From Paramecium octaurelia (lineage: Eukaryota; Ciliophora; Oligohymenophorea; Peniculida; Parameciidae): a stretch of 64,000 nt of DNA. The notes under the pieces were generated by a model that searched no databases, was not told where the DNA came from, and saw only the letters and a list, made by a program, of their open reading frames with translations. Of the stretch, positions 48,868 through 60,385 are shown piece by piece. Made by a program: the position numbers and the translations under genes. The stretch is taken from NCBI GenBank assembly GCA_905182995.1, contig CAJJDP010000008.1, positions 390,506-454,505 on the forward strand, read 5' to 3'. The first letter of the stretch is position 1, and the number at the start of each line of letters is the position of its first letter.

Positions 48868-49699
48868 ATGAATTAAATGCCAGAGAAAAAGTAAATTTCA
48901 GCAATACATAAGCCAAAACCAGTCGAAGTTTATAATAAATTGGCCTAGGATACAGTTCCCAAGAGAGATTTACTCATTTAATGGCTAATATAAGTAAAAA
49001 AATGTGATATCATTCAAAAAGAATACTTTCTAACATAAAATTTCTCTCAAAACAATTGAATTAGCTGTTCTGTATATTGATATCTACCTGAACGTGAAAA
49101 ATATCTCGGAATAAAAATTCCAACTTCTAGCAATATGTTCTTTCAATTTGGCTGCGAAAGTTGTTTTGTATATATTTATTTTTTAGTTCAATTAAAAAGG
49201 AATAACTTAATAAACAAAAATCTTGGATTCAAATGGTATAGGAATATATCAAGATCATGAATATGACGAAATGGAAATTGAACTACTTTAAACTATGTAA
49301 TTTTAATTGAATTTTATCACTTCTTCAGACTACGCAGAACTAATAGGACTAAATCTATAGGATGAAAAAGTCAAGTCTTATTTTCTATTTATATTAGTAG
49401 GTATTCAAATAAGAATAAAAATAGATTTTTAAATTTATAAATATTAGCATCTAGAATTAGCTTTAGCTATTCTATTTCTATCTGACGGGAATGCCCAATA
49501 ACTACAGCCAAGAATTCTTTAAATATCAAAAGTCATTCAAGATTCTGTTTATCAATATGAAAAAATATATGAAAACTAAAATTAAAATGAAGAATAATGT
49601 TAATCTAATTCGAATAAGAGTAGAAGGATTAAAAGAATGAAAGCTATAAGAAAAGTATTGTCAAAATAAGTTAAATAAAAATTGAGACAGAAATATTGA
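48868..49699 (+). CDS. Cyclin-box protein
   Basis: One 28-nt intron gives 267 aa. The cyclin box starts with KRDLLIQWLIQ, the RxxLxxWL motif, then LKTIELAVLYIDIYLNVKNI, SEQKFQLLAICSFNLAAK and, after a spacer, YDEMEIELLQTMQFQLNF. This is the order of helices 1-5 of a cyclin N-box. A second, weaker helical half contains HLELALAILFLSDGNAQ. The C-terminus is strongly basic (SRRIKRMKAIRK). No destruction box is obvious. Small ciliate cyclins of this type pair with CDKs. A 27-nt GT..AG piece in frame could be an additional intron. Confidence 0.8.
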
Positions 49700-49850
49700 A
49701 TTATCTAATAGTTTTATTTCATTTCATTTTAATAAACATTCAACTTTATTTATTCTGATTAAATCTTTTGTTTTGTGGATTTTTATATGAAGCTCAATTA
49801 ATAAGAATTTCATCATAATCATGATATTAAGTTAAATATCCAAACTATTT

Positions 49851-50270
49851 ATGAATAACCAACCCTAAATTTTAGATGAGCAATCATCAATTTTATTAGA
49901 GGATGAGATAGACTTCTCCAATCTAGAAATACCGTAACTTACAAGAAGGAATGGAGAAAGCAATTTTAATTAAAAAGCACACGGATACATAATTTTGGAT
50001 CAATCCCCTTAAAAAATATTTAATCAAGAATAATGTCCAATTTGCTTGGAATAAGATAAAGATTTGTCCCCTTTATAATGCGGTCATACATACTGTGTGG
50101 TTGATATTGTAAAATTAATCGAACAAGCTGTTGAATAAATTATTCAATGTCCAATATGTCGGGCATATTAGTATTGTCCCACTTCAAAAGAAATATACTA
50201 AAATTAACATGAATTCTAATACAATGATCATATGTAATTAGATGATCAAACATAGTTAGAAACTAATTGA
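49851..50270 (+). CDS. RING-finger protein, 139 aa
   Basis: Intron-free, 139 aa. The RING is C3HC4-like: QCPICLEQDKDLSPLQCGHT, then YC, and later QCPICRAYQYCP, giving CxxC...CxHxxC...CxxC. The N-terminus is acidic and polar (LDEQSSILLEDEIDFS). Such small RING proteins act as ubiquitin E3 ligases. No transmembrane segment. Confidence 0.85.
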
Positions 50271-50527
50271 TATTTACAAATAAATTATTTATTTTATTCC
50301 AATTTTTATAATACTCAGTCTCCTAGATGAATCCGTTCTACATTAATTAATAACTTACTAATCTTAATTTTGCCTAATTAATGTAGCCTTTTATTAAATA
50401 AGGATTGTAAATTTACATTTATATAGAGCGATTTTATAAGATATATTTGATTTTAGATTGAAAACAAAGATGATTTCCTGATGAATACTTCAATAATATA
50501 AAACTTATATAATTTTATCTTAATTAA
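50271..50527. other. Intergenic with a short protein-like frame
   Basis: A 44-codon frame begins MNPFYINQQLTNLNFAQLMQ at 50330 (after a 20-nt intron it ends RLKTKMIS). It might be a tiny gene or the remains of one. All three frames close by 50490 with no GT to allow splicing onward. Confidence 0.3.
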
Positions 50528-50977
50528 ATGATTATATGCAGCAAATTTTATTCTCTCAAATAAGTTAATTGGATTTGGTTATTGATTTTCAAATAGTTTT
50601 TAATTAACTCTTCAGTCTAGCTAATGATATAATAAATTTATACCTATTAAGCCTTCAATCCTAAGCTCTAATTTAGAAAAATATAAAAATTCTATTTAGA
50701 ATTATTGATATAAGATTATTTCTTGGAAAATTTCGAAATATAACAATTGAAAAAGATAATAAAATTAATTAATCAAAATACCGTGAATATTGGTGAATAT
50801 ATGAAATAATTGTTTAATTTTTAGCTTTTTAAGCTTAACTACATTGATGCAATAAATTAATTATTGAAAAACATAAGTTCAAACGATTATCTAGCAATAT
50901 AGTAAGGTAATTTGTAAACTGCAACTTTACAGTATTTAATCTATTTCTTTACTAATTATTAGGGACCTTGTATATGA
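50528..50977 (+). CDS. Small hypothetical helical protein, 149 aa
   Basis: One frame of 150 codons without TGA, containing an optional 33-nt in-frame GT..AG segment. The sequence is helical and Ile/Leu/Asn/Gln-rich: FYLELLIQDYFLENFEIQQL, LINQNTVNIGEYMKQLF, LLKNISSNDYLAIQQ. It looks more protein-like than random AT-rich sequence, but no family is recognised. Confidence 0.45.
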
Positions 50978-51028
50978 GTTTATATGTATGAAATAATATT
51001 ATAAATTATTTTTAATAGTGAAAAAATT

Positions 51029-52017
51029 ATGGATCTCATTCAAAAAAAGCAAAAAATAGAAGATTCAGATGGTGAGGAGATAATATAGGAAGGGGAAGTT
51101 GATGAGAACTTTGAGTAGAGAGTTTAGAAGTTATTATACGAAACTGACAATGGATTAAACTTATATAATAAACCTGTGATGCCATTGATATATTATGAAT
51201 TCAATGAAGATATCAAATAATAAGCAGAATAAGTCATAAATTAAGATAAAACGATATTACCTTAAGACAAATACGAGAAATACGAAAAAGAAGCTTCAAA
51301 AATATGGGACAAATTCTACAGGCATCACTAAAATAACTTTTTTAAAGACAGACACTATTTAGAAAGAGAAATACCTGAACTAAATCATTTTAAAGTAAGC
51401 CATTAGAAAGATGAAACCAAATTGTATGTTATTTGCGAGATGGGATGTGGAGTTGGAAATGCTTTATTTCCTTTAAAAAAAAACTACACATTCTTCAAAA
51501 AAGTATATGGTTTCGATTTCAGCAAAAGAGCTATAGACGTTTTGAAAGCTAATGAGTTATATGATGAAACTGTATTCTAAGCCTGCGTTTGTGATTTAGT
51601 ATTGGATCCATTGCCAGATTTTGAAAGACCTGATTTAGGCACCTTAATATTTGTTCTTTCTGCAATATCTCCAGAAAACCATTTAATGGTAGTTCGTAAG
51701 ATTTTTGAATGGATGAAACCAGGAAGTGTACTTTACTTTAGAGATTATGGTTAATATGATTTTGGATAAATAAATTTGTCTAAGAAAAAGAATAGAAAGC
51801 TGAAAGATAATTTCTATGTAAAGCATGATGGAGTGCGGGTTTATTATTTTAGTAATGAAGTAAGTACTTTCAAATATGATAGGAAGTGACATCATTATTT
51901 ACTACAGCTGGATTTAAGTAATTAGATGTGAAGGCTCATTATAGATATATAGAGAATAGAAAGACAAAAGTTAAGATGTATAGAGTATGGGTTCAGGGTA
52001 GATATTTAAAAGAATGA
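51029..52017 (+). CDS. METTL2/6/8-type SAM-dependent tRNA m3C methyltransferase
   Basis: One 23-nt intron leaves 321 aa. N-terminal WDKFYRHHQNNFFKDRHYL-like block, then YLEREIPEL. SAM-binding motif I is VICEMGCGVGNALFPLKK, then VYGFDFSKRAIDVLKA, then LGTLIFVLSAISPENHLMVV and MKPGSVLYFRDYGQYDFGQ. The C-terminus has GVRVYYFSNEEV, as in METTL6/ABP140. The family makes 3-methylcytidine at position 32 of certain tRNAs. Which of the METTL2, 6 or 8 types it is cannot be told from sequence by eye. Confidence 0.9.
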
Positions 52018-52042
52018 TATATATTGTAATTTATTTATTAAT

Positions 52043-53705
52043 TCATTATGTTATATCAAACAATTTTAATAGATTGTTAAGTTCGAAATTTATGTACTTA
52101 TTGTATTTATTGTAATACATCTATTGAAGGTAATCTGAATGCTTAGAATTCCATTGGATATCCTATGATATCATGCATTCATTGATATTGTCTAAATTGA
52201 GAGTATGCACAGATCTTTTAACACAAAAGTCAATGAGATTTTGTTTGATAGAAGTTTCAACTAGCTCTTACACATTTTAGTCAAAACTTAACTTGTAATT
52301 TTACATAAGATTTCTAAAGACACTTTTAACTTTGGCTTAAGGTGCCTTTAATTCAGGATCGTAGACGAAATCTCTTGATATCAATTTAGAATTTATACTT
52401 CTCAGAATAATCTTCAATCATATATCTAGCAAGCAAAGTACTGTTTTTAAGATTAAAGGGATCCAATCTCAATTACTTCTCTAAATCATTTATTGCAATA
52501 TCCTCTTCTGATTAGAATAGGATCTAAGTATAATTTTAATTCTTATACTAATTCTGCATCTTAGAGAGCGATTCTTTTTTTTCTTAGAGACAATTTCAAT
52601 TCTAAAATAGTTTATTCGATTTATTGTTTCTTGACTTGTTTAACAACCACATTGTCTCCATGATGGGGCGATGTCAATGGAGATAAAAGAACTTAAGTAG
52701 TGGATTAAAAAAGTTAATCCTCTCCATAAATTAAAGTTTGGGTTGATAGTTTCTTCTTAGAAAATTATTACAGATATCTAGATTTATGAGATTAAATTAC
52801 TTGTCAATTTGTTTTTGTTTTTCCAATAGAATATTATAATCCATATAAAGTTTATCGTATTTATCGCTAATTTATTTTTTTTCTGCTTCCAAATGTTAGA
52901 TTTTCTATTTGGAATCATAGTTTAATTCGATCAAGGCGTTTTGGTTATCCTGAATAATTTATTAATATTAGTTAAGTCTTGTTTGTAAATGCTATATTTC
53001 ATCCATCCTCATTTAGAGTTCGTCAACTAAAAGGTTCTCATTCTTACTGGGATGTTTCATCAAATTCATTTCTGATAAGGGATCCCTATCTCTATATCTC
53101 TGTATTTATTGGTCTTTCAATTTCATGACTTATTGTAGTTGATTATTCTTAGCTTTGACTTGAATATAGTCAGATCTAATCTTCTCGAGCTCGCTAATAT
53201 ATTATTTTTATGTTTCAATCTTATTTAATAAATTTATATTATCTTGAACTATCTAATTTTAGTCACCCTCGAATTTCTAAAGAATCTGATATTTTAAGAG
53301 TTCTTTTTTTAATTCTTGGATCTACTTTTTCATATCCTGCTAAGCTTTGAATTAAGCATTCTCTTTAAGTATTTGTATTTCCTAATCCTTTTGTTTGATC
53401 CTTAGTAAACTTTATTAAATGACTTTTCTTTGGTCACTTTCATCCATCATATCTATCTCTTTTCCAAATTATTGCAAGACATTTTACATAGATTGATTTT
53501 CTAATTGCAATTGTTTAGTTTTCAGTTTTTCTAAATGTAATTGCTCGTAAAGGGTTTCTTTATCAATACTGATATTTTTGGGAATGATCACTTTTCTAAT
53601 CCTACATGAGTTAGAATCATTCATGGAGTAAAGAGTCTTAATTCTTCTGTTTGGCTCGCTTTTTAAGGGATGTTAAAAATATTGATTAGCTATATGTTAG
53701 CTCAT
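52043..53705 (-). CDS. Coiled-coil protein, about 540 aa
   Basis: Starts MSQHIANQYFQHPLKSEPNR with a basic head (RRIKTLYSMN), then heptad coiled coil from about residue 55 (IDKETLYEQLHLEKLKTKQL). The C-terminal part leaves the coiled coil (SDYLQQMYYNKYNKYINFEL). At least two short introns, one near 52777..52799. Its stop faces the stop of the methyltransferase, 25 bp away. Function not recognisable; a ciliary or cortical filament role is a guess from composition. Confidence 0.72.
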
Positions 53706-53996
53706 AAATAAATAAATTAAAGATGACTTTAATAACAATCCTTTGGAAATTAGAAAAAACCATTTCAAGTATTTAATCAAGCTTTTAAACTTAGGCTTTT
53801 ATTGAATCTCCTCCATATTCAATGAGGACCAAGAATATAACAATTAAAACGGGCATACTCTCAAAATTCACAAATGAAATACAATCAAGTTTATGATAAC
53901 AAACTTAGTGAAGCTAGTCAAGATCTAAATTTTATGTCTAAAAAGAAAGAACGAATAATGAATAGTTGATTAAATAATAAAATTAATATTATTAAT

Positions 53997-55661
53997 ATGG
54001 AGAAACTATAAAAAGAGATGCATAATTAGTATTAGTATTTACTCTTAGAATTAAATCGATTAAGCGCTAAGTTGGTAAGATTAGAAGAACAATAAGACAT
54101 GATCAAGCAACAATAATCAGTTCCAATTTAACATAAAGAAAATAATTACGATTATATAGTAAGATTGACAACTACTAGTCATAAATCCGTAGCATTGAAA
54201 TGATTTAAGACAGGTACAATCATATGAGCAACCAATTCGATAAGCTGAGGCAGCAGATGGATCAAAAAGTCTGTTTGGATGAATTTGTTAAGTACACATA
54301 AAAAATAGCATCAGAATATGCTACTTTATAGATGCTAGATTTAGGCATTTAATCCATCGAAACAAGGATATTAATAAATCCATCTGATTCCAAATTGAAG
54401 GGGAGCTTAGTTGCTTCGAGAGTAAAATAGTAAAACAAGTAAACTTAAGTTTTTGAATATCAACATACAGTTGAATAGTAATTTGAAGAGAGATTAAATC
54501 GCTTTAGAGAATTAATAACATCTTAAGTCAGATAGTTTTGTGATCAAGTGCAGGCTTAGGATATAAGCAAACCATTTAGAGAATAAATTTCAAATAATGT
54601 AAATAATCTACATGAAAAGTTGCATCAACTTGAATTATTTTAAATGGAGATTTAAAGACATTTGGAGGCAAGAGAATTTGAAAAACTCATTAAGTAATAC
54701 ACCTCAATAGAAGAGAGACTGAAATTGTTGGAAAACCATTAGTAAGGATTAACAAACTTAATTCAAGTTATAAATCAGCAGAAAAAAGTTGATGAAGAAA
54801 AGCAGAAAATAAAAAAGAAAGAGAAAAAAAAGGAGGATCACTTAAATTAATATTTGACTATTGAAGATTTCTAGAAGTATTAACACTACATTAAGGAACA
54901 TTATTTGACTCAAGTTTAAGGTAAAATATGATTTAACAAAAGGGGCTTAATTTCTATAGAGGATTAACGAAACGGAGGATAACATCAAGAACATGTTTAA
55001 TAAAGATATTTACGATAGACTAGAATCAGAAATTGTTGATATTGATGAAAAGTTTGGAGTTATGTTGGAATCTCTTTAAAATAAGTTAAATTAATAAATT
55101 CAAAATCAAGTGTCTAAACTTAACACGTTTGAAATGTAAATAGGTTCATTTATGAGTAAATCTGAAGTGATTTAGATGCTAGATAATCCTCAAGCCATGA
55201 TGAAGGTGAATTCTGCAGTTTAGAATATACAAGAGAAGTTCAAAGAGCTTTATTCAAAATAGATTGATATACTGGAAGCTTAATTTAGATTCTCAATCAG
55301 TAATATATAGTCGGCTAATATTACGGAGAATGATAAATTAAATTAGAATGCTTTACTTTTAAAAAAATGTGAATAAATTAGAGTCTCATTATAAGAGTTT
55401 TTTGGTTAGAATATTTAACAAAATTAAACATAAAAGAAACAATAAGAATTGAATTAGTAATAATCTTAACATTTTAACAACTCTAACAAACTAGAAAGCA
55501 AATTTTAGAATCGACCTTTATCAGTTGGAAGCAGGTATCCAAAAATGAGGAGACAATCTGCAACTCCAAAAGTGATCTCTTCATCCTTTTCAGGAAGTTC
55601 AGAGCCATAATTTTTTTAAAAGGTTTTGTAGAATCCTCTGGTCCAAAAACTGAAGAAATGA
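53997..55661 (+). CDS. Coiled-coil protein, about 540 aa; 5' end uncertain
   Basis: From the ATG at 53997 (MEKLQKEMHNQYQYLLLELN) two introns (20 and 22 nt) leave 541 codons. Coiled coil dominates: RFRELITSQVRQFCDQVQ, FEKLIKQYTSIEERLKLL, EIVDIDEKFGVMLESLQ. The end is basic and Ser-rich (PKMRRQSATPKVISSSF). Upstream in the same frame, from 53874, a further 31 codons read MKYNQVYDNKLSEASQDLNF before one TGA at 53967. So either the gene starts at 53997 or the first exon is longer and that TGA has another explanation. Confidence 0.68.
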
Positions 55662-55693
55662 TTTTTGTCAATTATATAAAAAATAATAATAAA

Positions 55694-56335
55694 TCACTTT
55701 AAGTTTTTTCTCTTGTTGTAGTCTTCATCATCTGTTATTAATTCAAATCTACATACTGGACAACTATTATGTTGTTTTAACCATGGGATTAGGCAATCTG
55801 AATGGAAATGATGCTGACACGGCATTTATACGGCTTGTTAGGATTAATATTCCTCTTGGCAAACAGTACAACACTCAGATTGTAAATTAATTTTTTGGAG
55901 TGAATCAATTGCTAATTAAGAAGCAGGAGGAGATCTCGATAAAATAAAATTATACCCATATCTATTAGGATCGTTTTGGCTGATAAACTCAATTAACTAC
56001 TCTAAAGATTGCCCAGGTTGAAATTGAGTATTCGGAAACATTAATTAAAGTAGATTATCAAACAGGTTAGTTCTTTATTGAAATCTGATGGGGATTTAGT
56101 TCCTAGTAATGTGAATGATGGTTTAAGGTTGCTATTGTTGTCTTAGTTGAGTTTATGATTGTCTCTATTATTGATTCTCGCCATAGGGTATAAAACCTCT
56201 GGGATCATTTTAAGGGTCAATAACTTCGCAAAATTCTTATTAGCAAAATGCGCATTTCATAAGATCTGATGTAACTTAGGATTCGAATTGTTTTTTGCAA
56301 ATGTGACACCAACATAAAGCAATGGAATTTTACAT
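55694..56335 (-). CDS. RING-H2 ubiquitin ligase, RNF126/RNF115-like
   Basis: Intron-free, 213 aa. The N-terminus has a zinc-ribbon-like [13 protein letters not shown] and MKCAFCQQEFCEVI. Such an N-terminal zinc finger is typical of RNF126/RNF115 (BCA2). The C-terminus carries RING-H2: [45 protein letters not shown], with all eight ligands. A Gln-rich linker joins them. The ligases promote degradation of mislocalised or hydrophobic clients together with BAG6 in animals; that part is inference here. Confidence 0.88.
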
Positions 56336-56362
56336 AATTAATATATTGATATATATTTAATA

Positions 56363-57747
56363 TCAATTGGTAATCTTGCCTTGGACATCTCTCTTATATT
56401 GTTAACTTTGAGATCCAACTTGGCTGGAATAGATTCTGTAAACATCATCAAAAGTATTCAATTCTTCTGTCAAAGTTTCACTTACAGATTTATAATGAGC
56501 TTCAGCAGAATTCAAGTCCTAAATATATATTAGTTAATCTTACTTCGTTGGCTAAATCAATGGAGTTTTGGATTTTCTTTAATCTATCTTTGCAAGCAGC
56601 CGTGGCTTATAGAATAGTGATCAATTGGTTTTACAATTTTTCCTATTGATAAATGTGAGATATAATACAAGGTTAATGTCTTCAGCAACAAGGTGACCTT
56701 TAAATGTTTCATTCTCCTTAATAATCAACCCTTTGAAGTCACTGTAGCCCATGGCAGAAGTGACTTAATTGTCTTATTTCTTTGAAAAAGATCCTCTGAC
56801 TTCTGATTCTAGGATGTCAAGGAAATTAAGCAACTCTTATTAAGCAACTGTGAATTAACTATAATCCTTTTGAGATCCAGCTTCTGCAGGAGCCTTTTGT
56901 CCCTTCTCAATAATTTTATTGAAGGCTGCAGCTTCCTTTGCTAATTATTCATTGGTCGTCTTTTCGGCAGCTTCAAAGGGGTGTTCAGGAACAGGAGCAT
57001 CTGGTTCTCCATTTTCTTAATGTTATTCAATCTCATGATCTTCTGGAGCTGGTGCTGAAGCATCAACAGTTTCTTCAGTAGTTTCTTGATTTGTCTCTTC
57101 AACTTCTTATTGGTTGTCCTCTGAGTCGACTTCTGCATCTTCGTATACATGAGGAGGTTCATTATTGTCAGAAGTGACTTCTGGTTCATCTTCATCATCA
57201 GCTAAGTAGGATTTGAGTTGGATGAATTAGGCTGATTGTAATAATGTGGGCAAGTCAGTCTAAACAGTTATTGTAATGATTTACTTCTTTGGCATTTTTA
57301 ACTGCTCTTCTAAGGAAAGCGATTAAATTTAATGTTTTCTTGCTATTTTTGATATCATTGATAAAGTTGGAATTGGATTCGCATCTATTGATATCTAACC
57401 TTTGAAGTCTCTCATTATTCTCTTTGATTCTTTTTTCTAACCAACTTATGTAGCTTAATGTAATTCTAATATCTCTTTCTTTGTTAGCCCATTCTTGGTC
57501 TCTTCTATTGCATTCTCCTCTCTAAGTAGAGGCAGATCTCATTAAATCATTCACGATATCTTGTTTTGTCTTATAGTTTGCATAATATCCTTACGTATTA
57601 GGTGGCAGACCAATCAGACTCTAGTTGTTCTAGTTATTTCGAAGTTCCATTTTTCAAATCTGCTAACATTTTTAATACAACATCTATTTCGTTGGATTAA
57701 CAGTAAGTTGTAATTAACAACAATGCTATAATTCCGAATGCTTTCAT
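56363..57747 (-). CDS. Trichocyst matrix protein (TMP family)
   Basis: Introns of 25, 25, 26 and 25 nt give 427 aa. A signal peptide opens it (MKAFGIIALLLITTYCQS). Two helical domains with Cys (RGECNRRDQEWANKERDIRI and TAACKDRLKKIQNSIDLANE) flank a long acidic spacer rich in Glu, Asp, Pro and Ala (EPEVTSDNNEPPHVYED). This order, and an internal stretch around AAEKTTNEQLAKEA that would be cut during maturation, fit trichocyst matrix precursors, which are processed into short helical subunits and packed as a crystal in the exocytic organelle. Confidence 0.83.
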
Positions 57748-57940
57748 GTTAATATTAATAATATATAAATAAAAACGGTATAAACATATTGCAATATAAA
57801 CAGAATTGTGGAGGCTTAGTAAATACAGTATTTAATTGAAAGAGATCTCCAACGTATTTTTGACTTACAGTATGATAGAGATGCTCAATAGTCATGATCA
57901 CTCATTTATATTATAAATTAATTTTATTATATTATTGTTA

Positions 57941-59629
57941 ATGGGTGCATGCACAGGAAAAGGACCTAAAAGCGAGAATAATCCATAAAAAGAGTCAAAT
58001 TAAAAATAACAAGACCCAAATCTTAAAAGTCTAGATAATGGATAGAACAAAGATAAAAAAGTATTTACTTCCTAAAAAACATAATTCAAAGTCAACCCTT
58101 CTATTTTTGTGACTTTAAAGAAAGGAGATATCTTGAACTACTATAGAATCGATCAAACTTTAGGAGAAGGTACTGCTGACCCTATCTAGGTTCTTATGGA
58201 AAAGTCAGTTTAGTAACATAAAAAGTGATTGGATTACCAAGAGCTATGAAGCAAATTCGAAAGGACAAAATTGAATAAAAAGATAACATGATACAAGAAG
58301 TCTCAATACTAAAAGAATTAGATCATCCTAATATTGTTAGTGTTTATGAACTATATGAAGATGAATAATATGTTTACATTATCACAGAGTAAGCATTGAA
58401 ATATCATCAGGCACAAGATATCTAAGTGGAGGAGAATTATTTGAAAAAATAAATGAAATCGATCACTTTGATGAAACTATTGCAGCTGGTTATATGAGAA
58501 AAATATTGGAAGCTGTTAATTATTGTCATAATAAAAATGTAGTTCATCGGTAATGTTGTCTATTTCATTATAGTGATCTTAAACCTGAGAATATCATATT
58601 TGAATCTAGGAAAGTAAACTCAAGTTTGAAAATTATCGATTTCGGAACAGCCAAAGAATTACTGGAAAGCAAAAAATTATCACAAAGAATTGGCACTGTA
58701 ATTCAATTTATATACTTATATCTAGCCTTATTATATTGCACCTGAAGTCATTAATAAATAATATGATAAAAAATGCGATGTTTGGTCTTGCGGAGTTATT
58801 CTATTTATTATGCTGTGCGGATTTCCACCCTTTAATGGCTAATCCCAATAAGAACTGTACCAAAGAATACAGGCAGGGGTTTACTCTTTTGATGGTAACT
58901 CTAACCATCTTATCCTTATAGAACCAGAGTGGAAAGAAATCTCTGAAGATGCTAAAGATTTGATTAAGAAGATGTTAGTTACTGATCCAGACAAAAGGAT
59001 TTCAGCCCAAGATGCATTATAACATGAATGGATCAAAATAACATAAAAAGAGAAAAAACTTAATCATAAATCACTTGAGAACTTAGCCAGATTTCATGTA
59101 ACTTATATTGTATTATTGAGGAAATTAGAGCTCAAGCAAATTAAAAGCTGCAATCATGCAACTGATCACTACTTAAGTCATGACAAATTAAGAAAAAAAA
59201 AAAATGCAAAAATAATTTAAGAAAATTGATGTCAATCACGATGGAACTTTAAGTAGAGAGGAACTACTCTAATGTTACAGAGAAATCTATGATGATGAAC
59301 TTAAGTGCCATTAAATTGTTGATCATCTATTTGAGTAGGCAGATGTCAATGGATCTAATCAAATTGACTATACAGAATTTGTAATAGCCTTTGCAAAAAA
59401 AGAATAAATTATGGCATAAAACAAGTTAGAAAAAGCCTTTAAACTATTTGATAAAGATGGCAATGGTCAAATTAGTAAATAAGAACTCTAGGATATTATG
59501 GGTGGAGTGCAACTTAGTGATAATTAATGGAGTAATGTTTTTGGAGAGCTTGATTTAAATGGAGATGGTGTTGTAACTCTATAAGAATTTACTGAAATGC
59601 TCATCAAATAAGCTAATGAATAAGAATGA
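57941..59629 (+). CDS. Calcium-dependent protein kinase (CDPK) with four EF-hands
   Basis: Introns of 20, 29, 24, 28 and 31 nt leave exactly 518 aa. The N-terminus MGACTGKGPKS suits myristoylation at Gly2 and palmitoylation at Cys4. Kinase: [90 protein letters not shown]. The autoinhibitory junction includes KLKAAIMQLITTQV. EF-hands: KIDVNHDGTLSREELL, DVNGSNQIDYTEFV, LFDKDGNGQISKQELQ, ELDLNGDGVVTLQEFT. Hand 2 loop has SNQ in place of the usual Asp/Gly. Typical alveolate CDPK, targeted to membranes and activated by calcium. Confidence 0.95.
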
Positions 59630-60385
59630 TAAACAGTTTATTTCCTATTTTATAAATTTTTCATTCATTACATTAAACTCAAGTAATCATAAAAATATTC
59701 ATTTTTCTCTCTTAAAATAATAATATATCTTTAAATTTGATTACACTTTTAATTGATTTTAATCACTTAATCGATTTTCAATTACTAATAATATAGTTTC
59801 TATTAAACAAGAAGAAATGGATAAATATATCATATCTAAATACTACTTGTGATTAATTAAATAGAATTTAATAGTTGCATATTTACTATCTTGTAAATTA
59901 TTAACATTAGAACTATAACAATATATGTGCTGAATAAAGATGCATTTTAATGATTTCTTATATACAAGATCATCTCAAGAATGCCATTAAAAATTGATAA
60001 GTAGTTATTTTTTTTATTATTTTGCTAACAAGACCAAAATAAATCAAAAATTCAAAATAAATATTACTTAATTATAAAGAAATGAGAAAATTTATTTCAA
60101 ATTAAACTAGATATCATTAATAAATGGAATTATCAAATATGATTACTTATGTGAATTACTATAATTTAAACCAATTTTGTAAATCAAAGTTTTTTTGATT
60201 AGAATTTTTGAACTTATATAAAAGTTATTTAAAAAATATTTTCTCAGAGTTCATCCGAATTTGTTATTTTGTTTGAAAACAATTTGATAACAGAAATATT
60301 TAAAGATTTCATTATTGTGTAAAAGGATAGTTTGTTTGAGATAAATAAGTCTTGAATTTTAGAAATATTTACATTTTATTTAATT
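59630..60385. other. Intergenic, very AT-rich
   Basis: About 750 bp between two same-strand genes. All frames carry TGA at short distances. No gene, RNA or repeat was supported. Confidence 0.6.
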
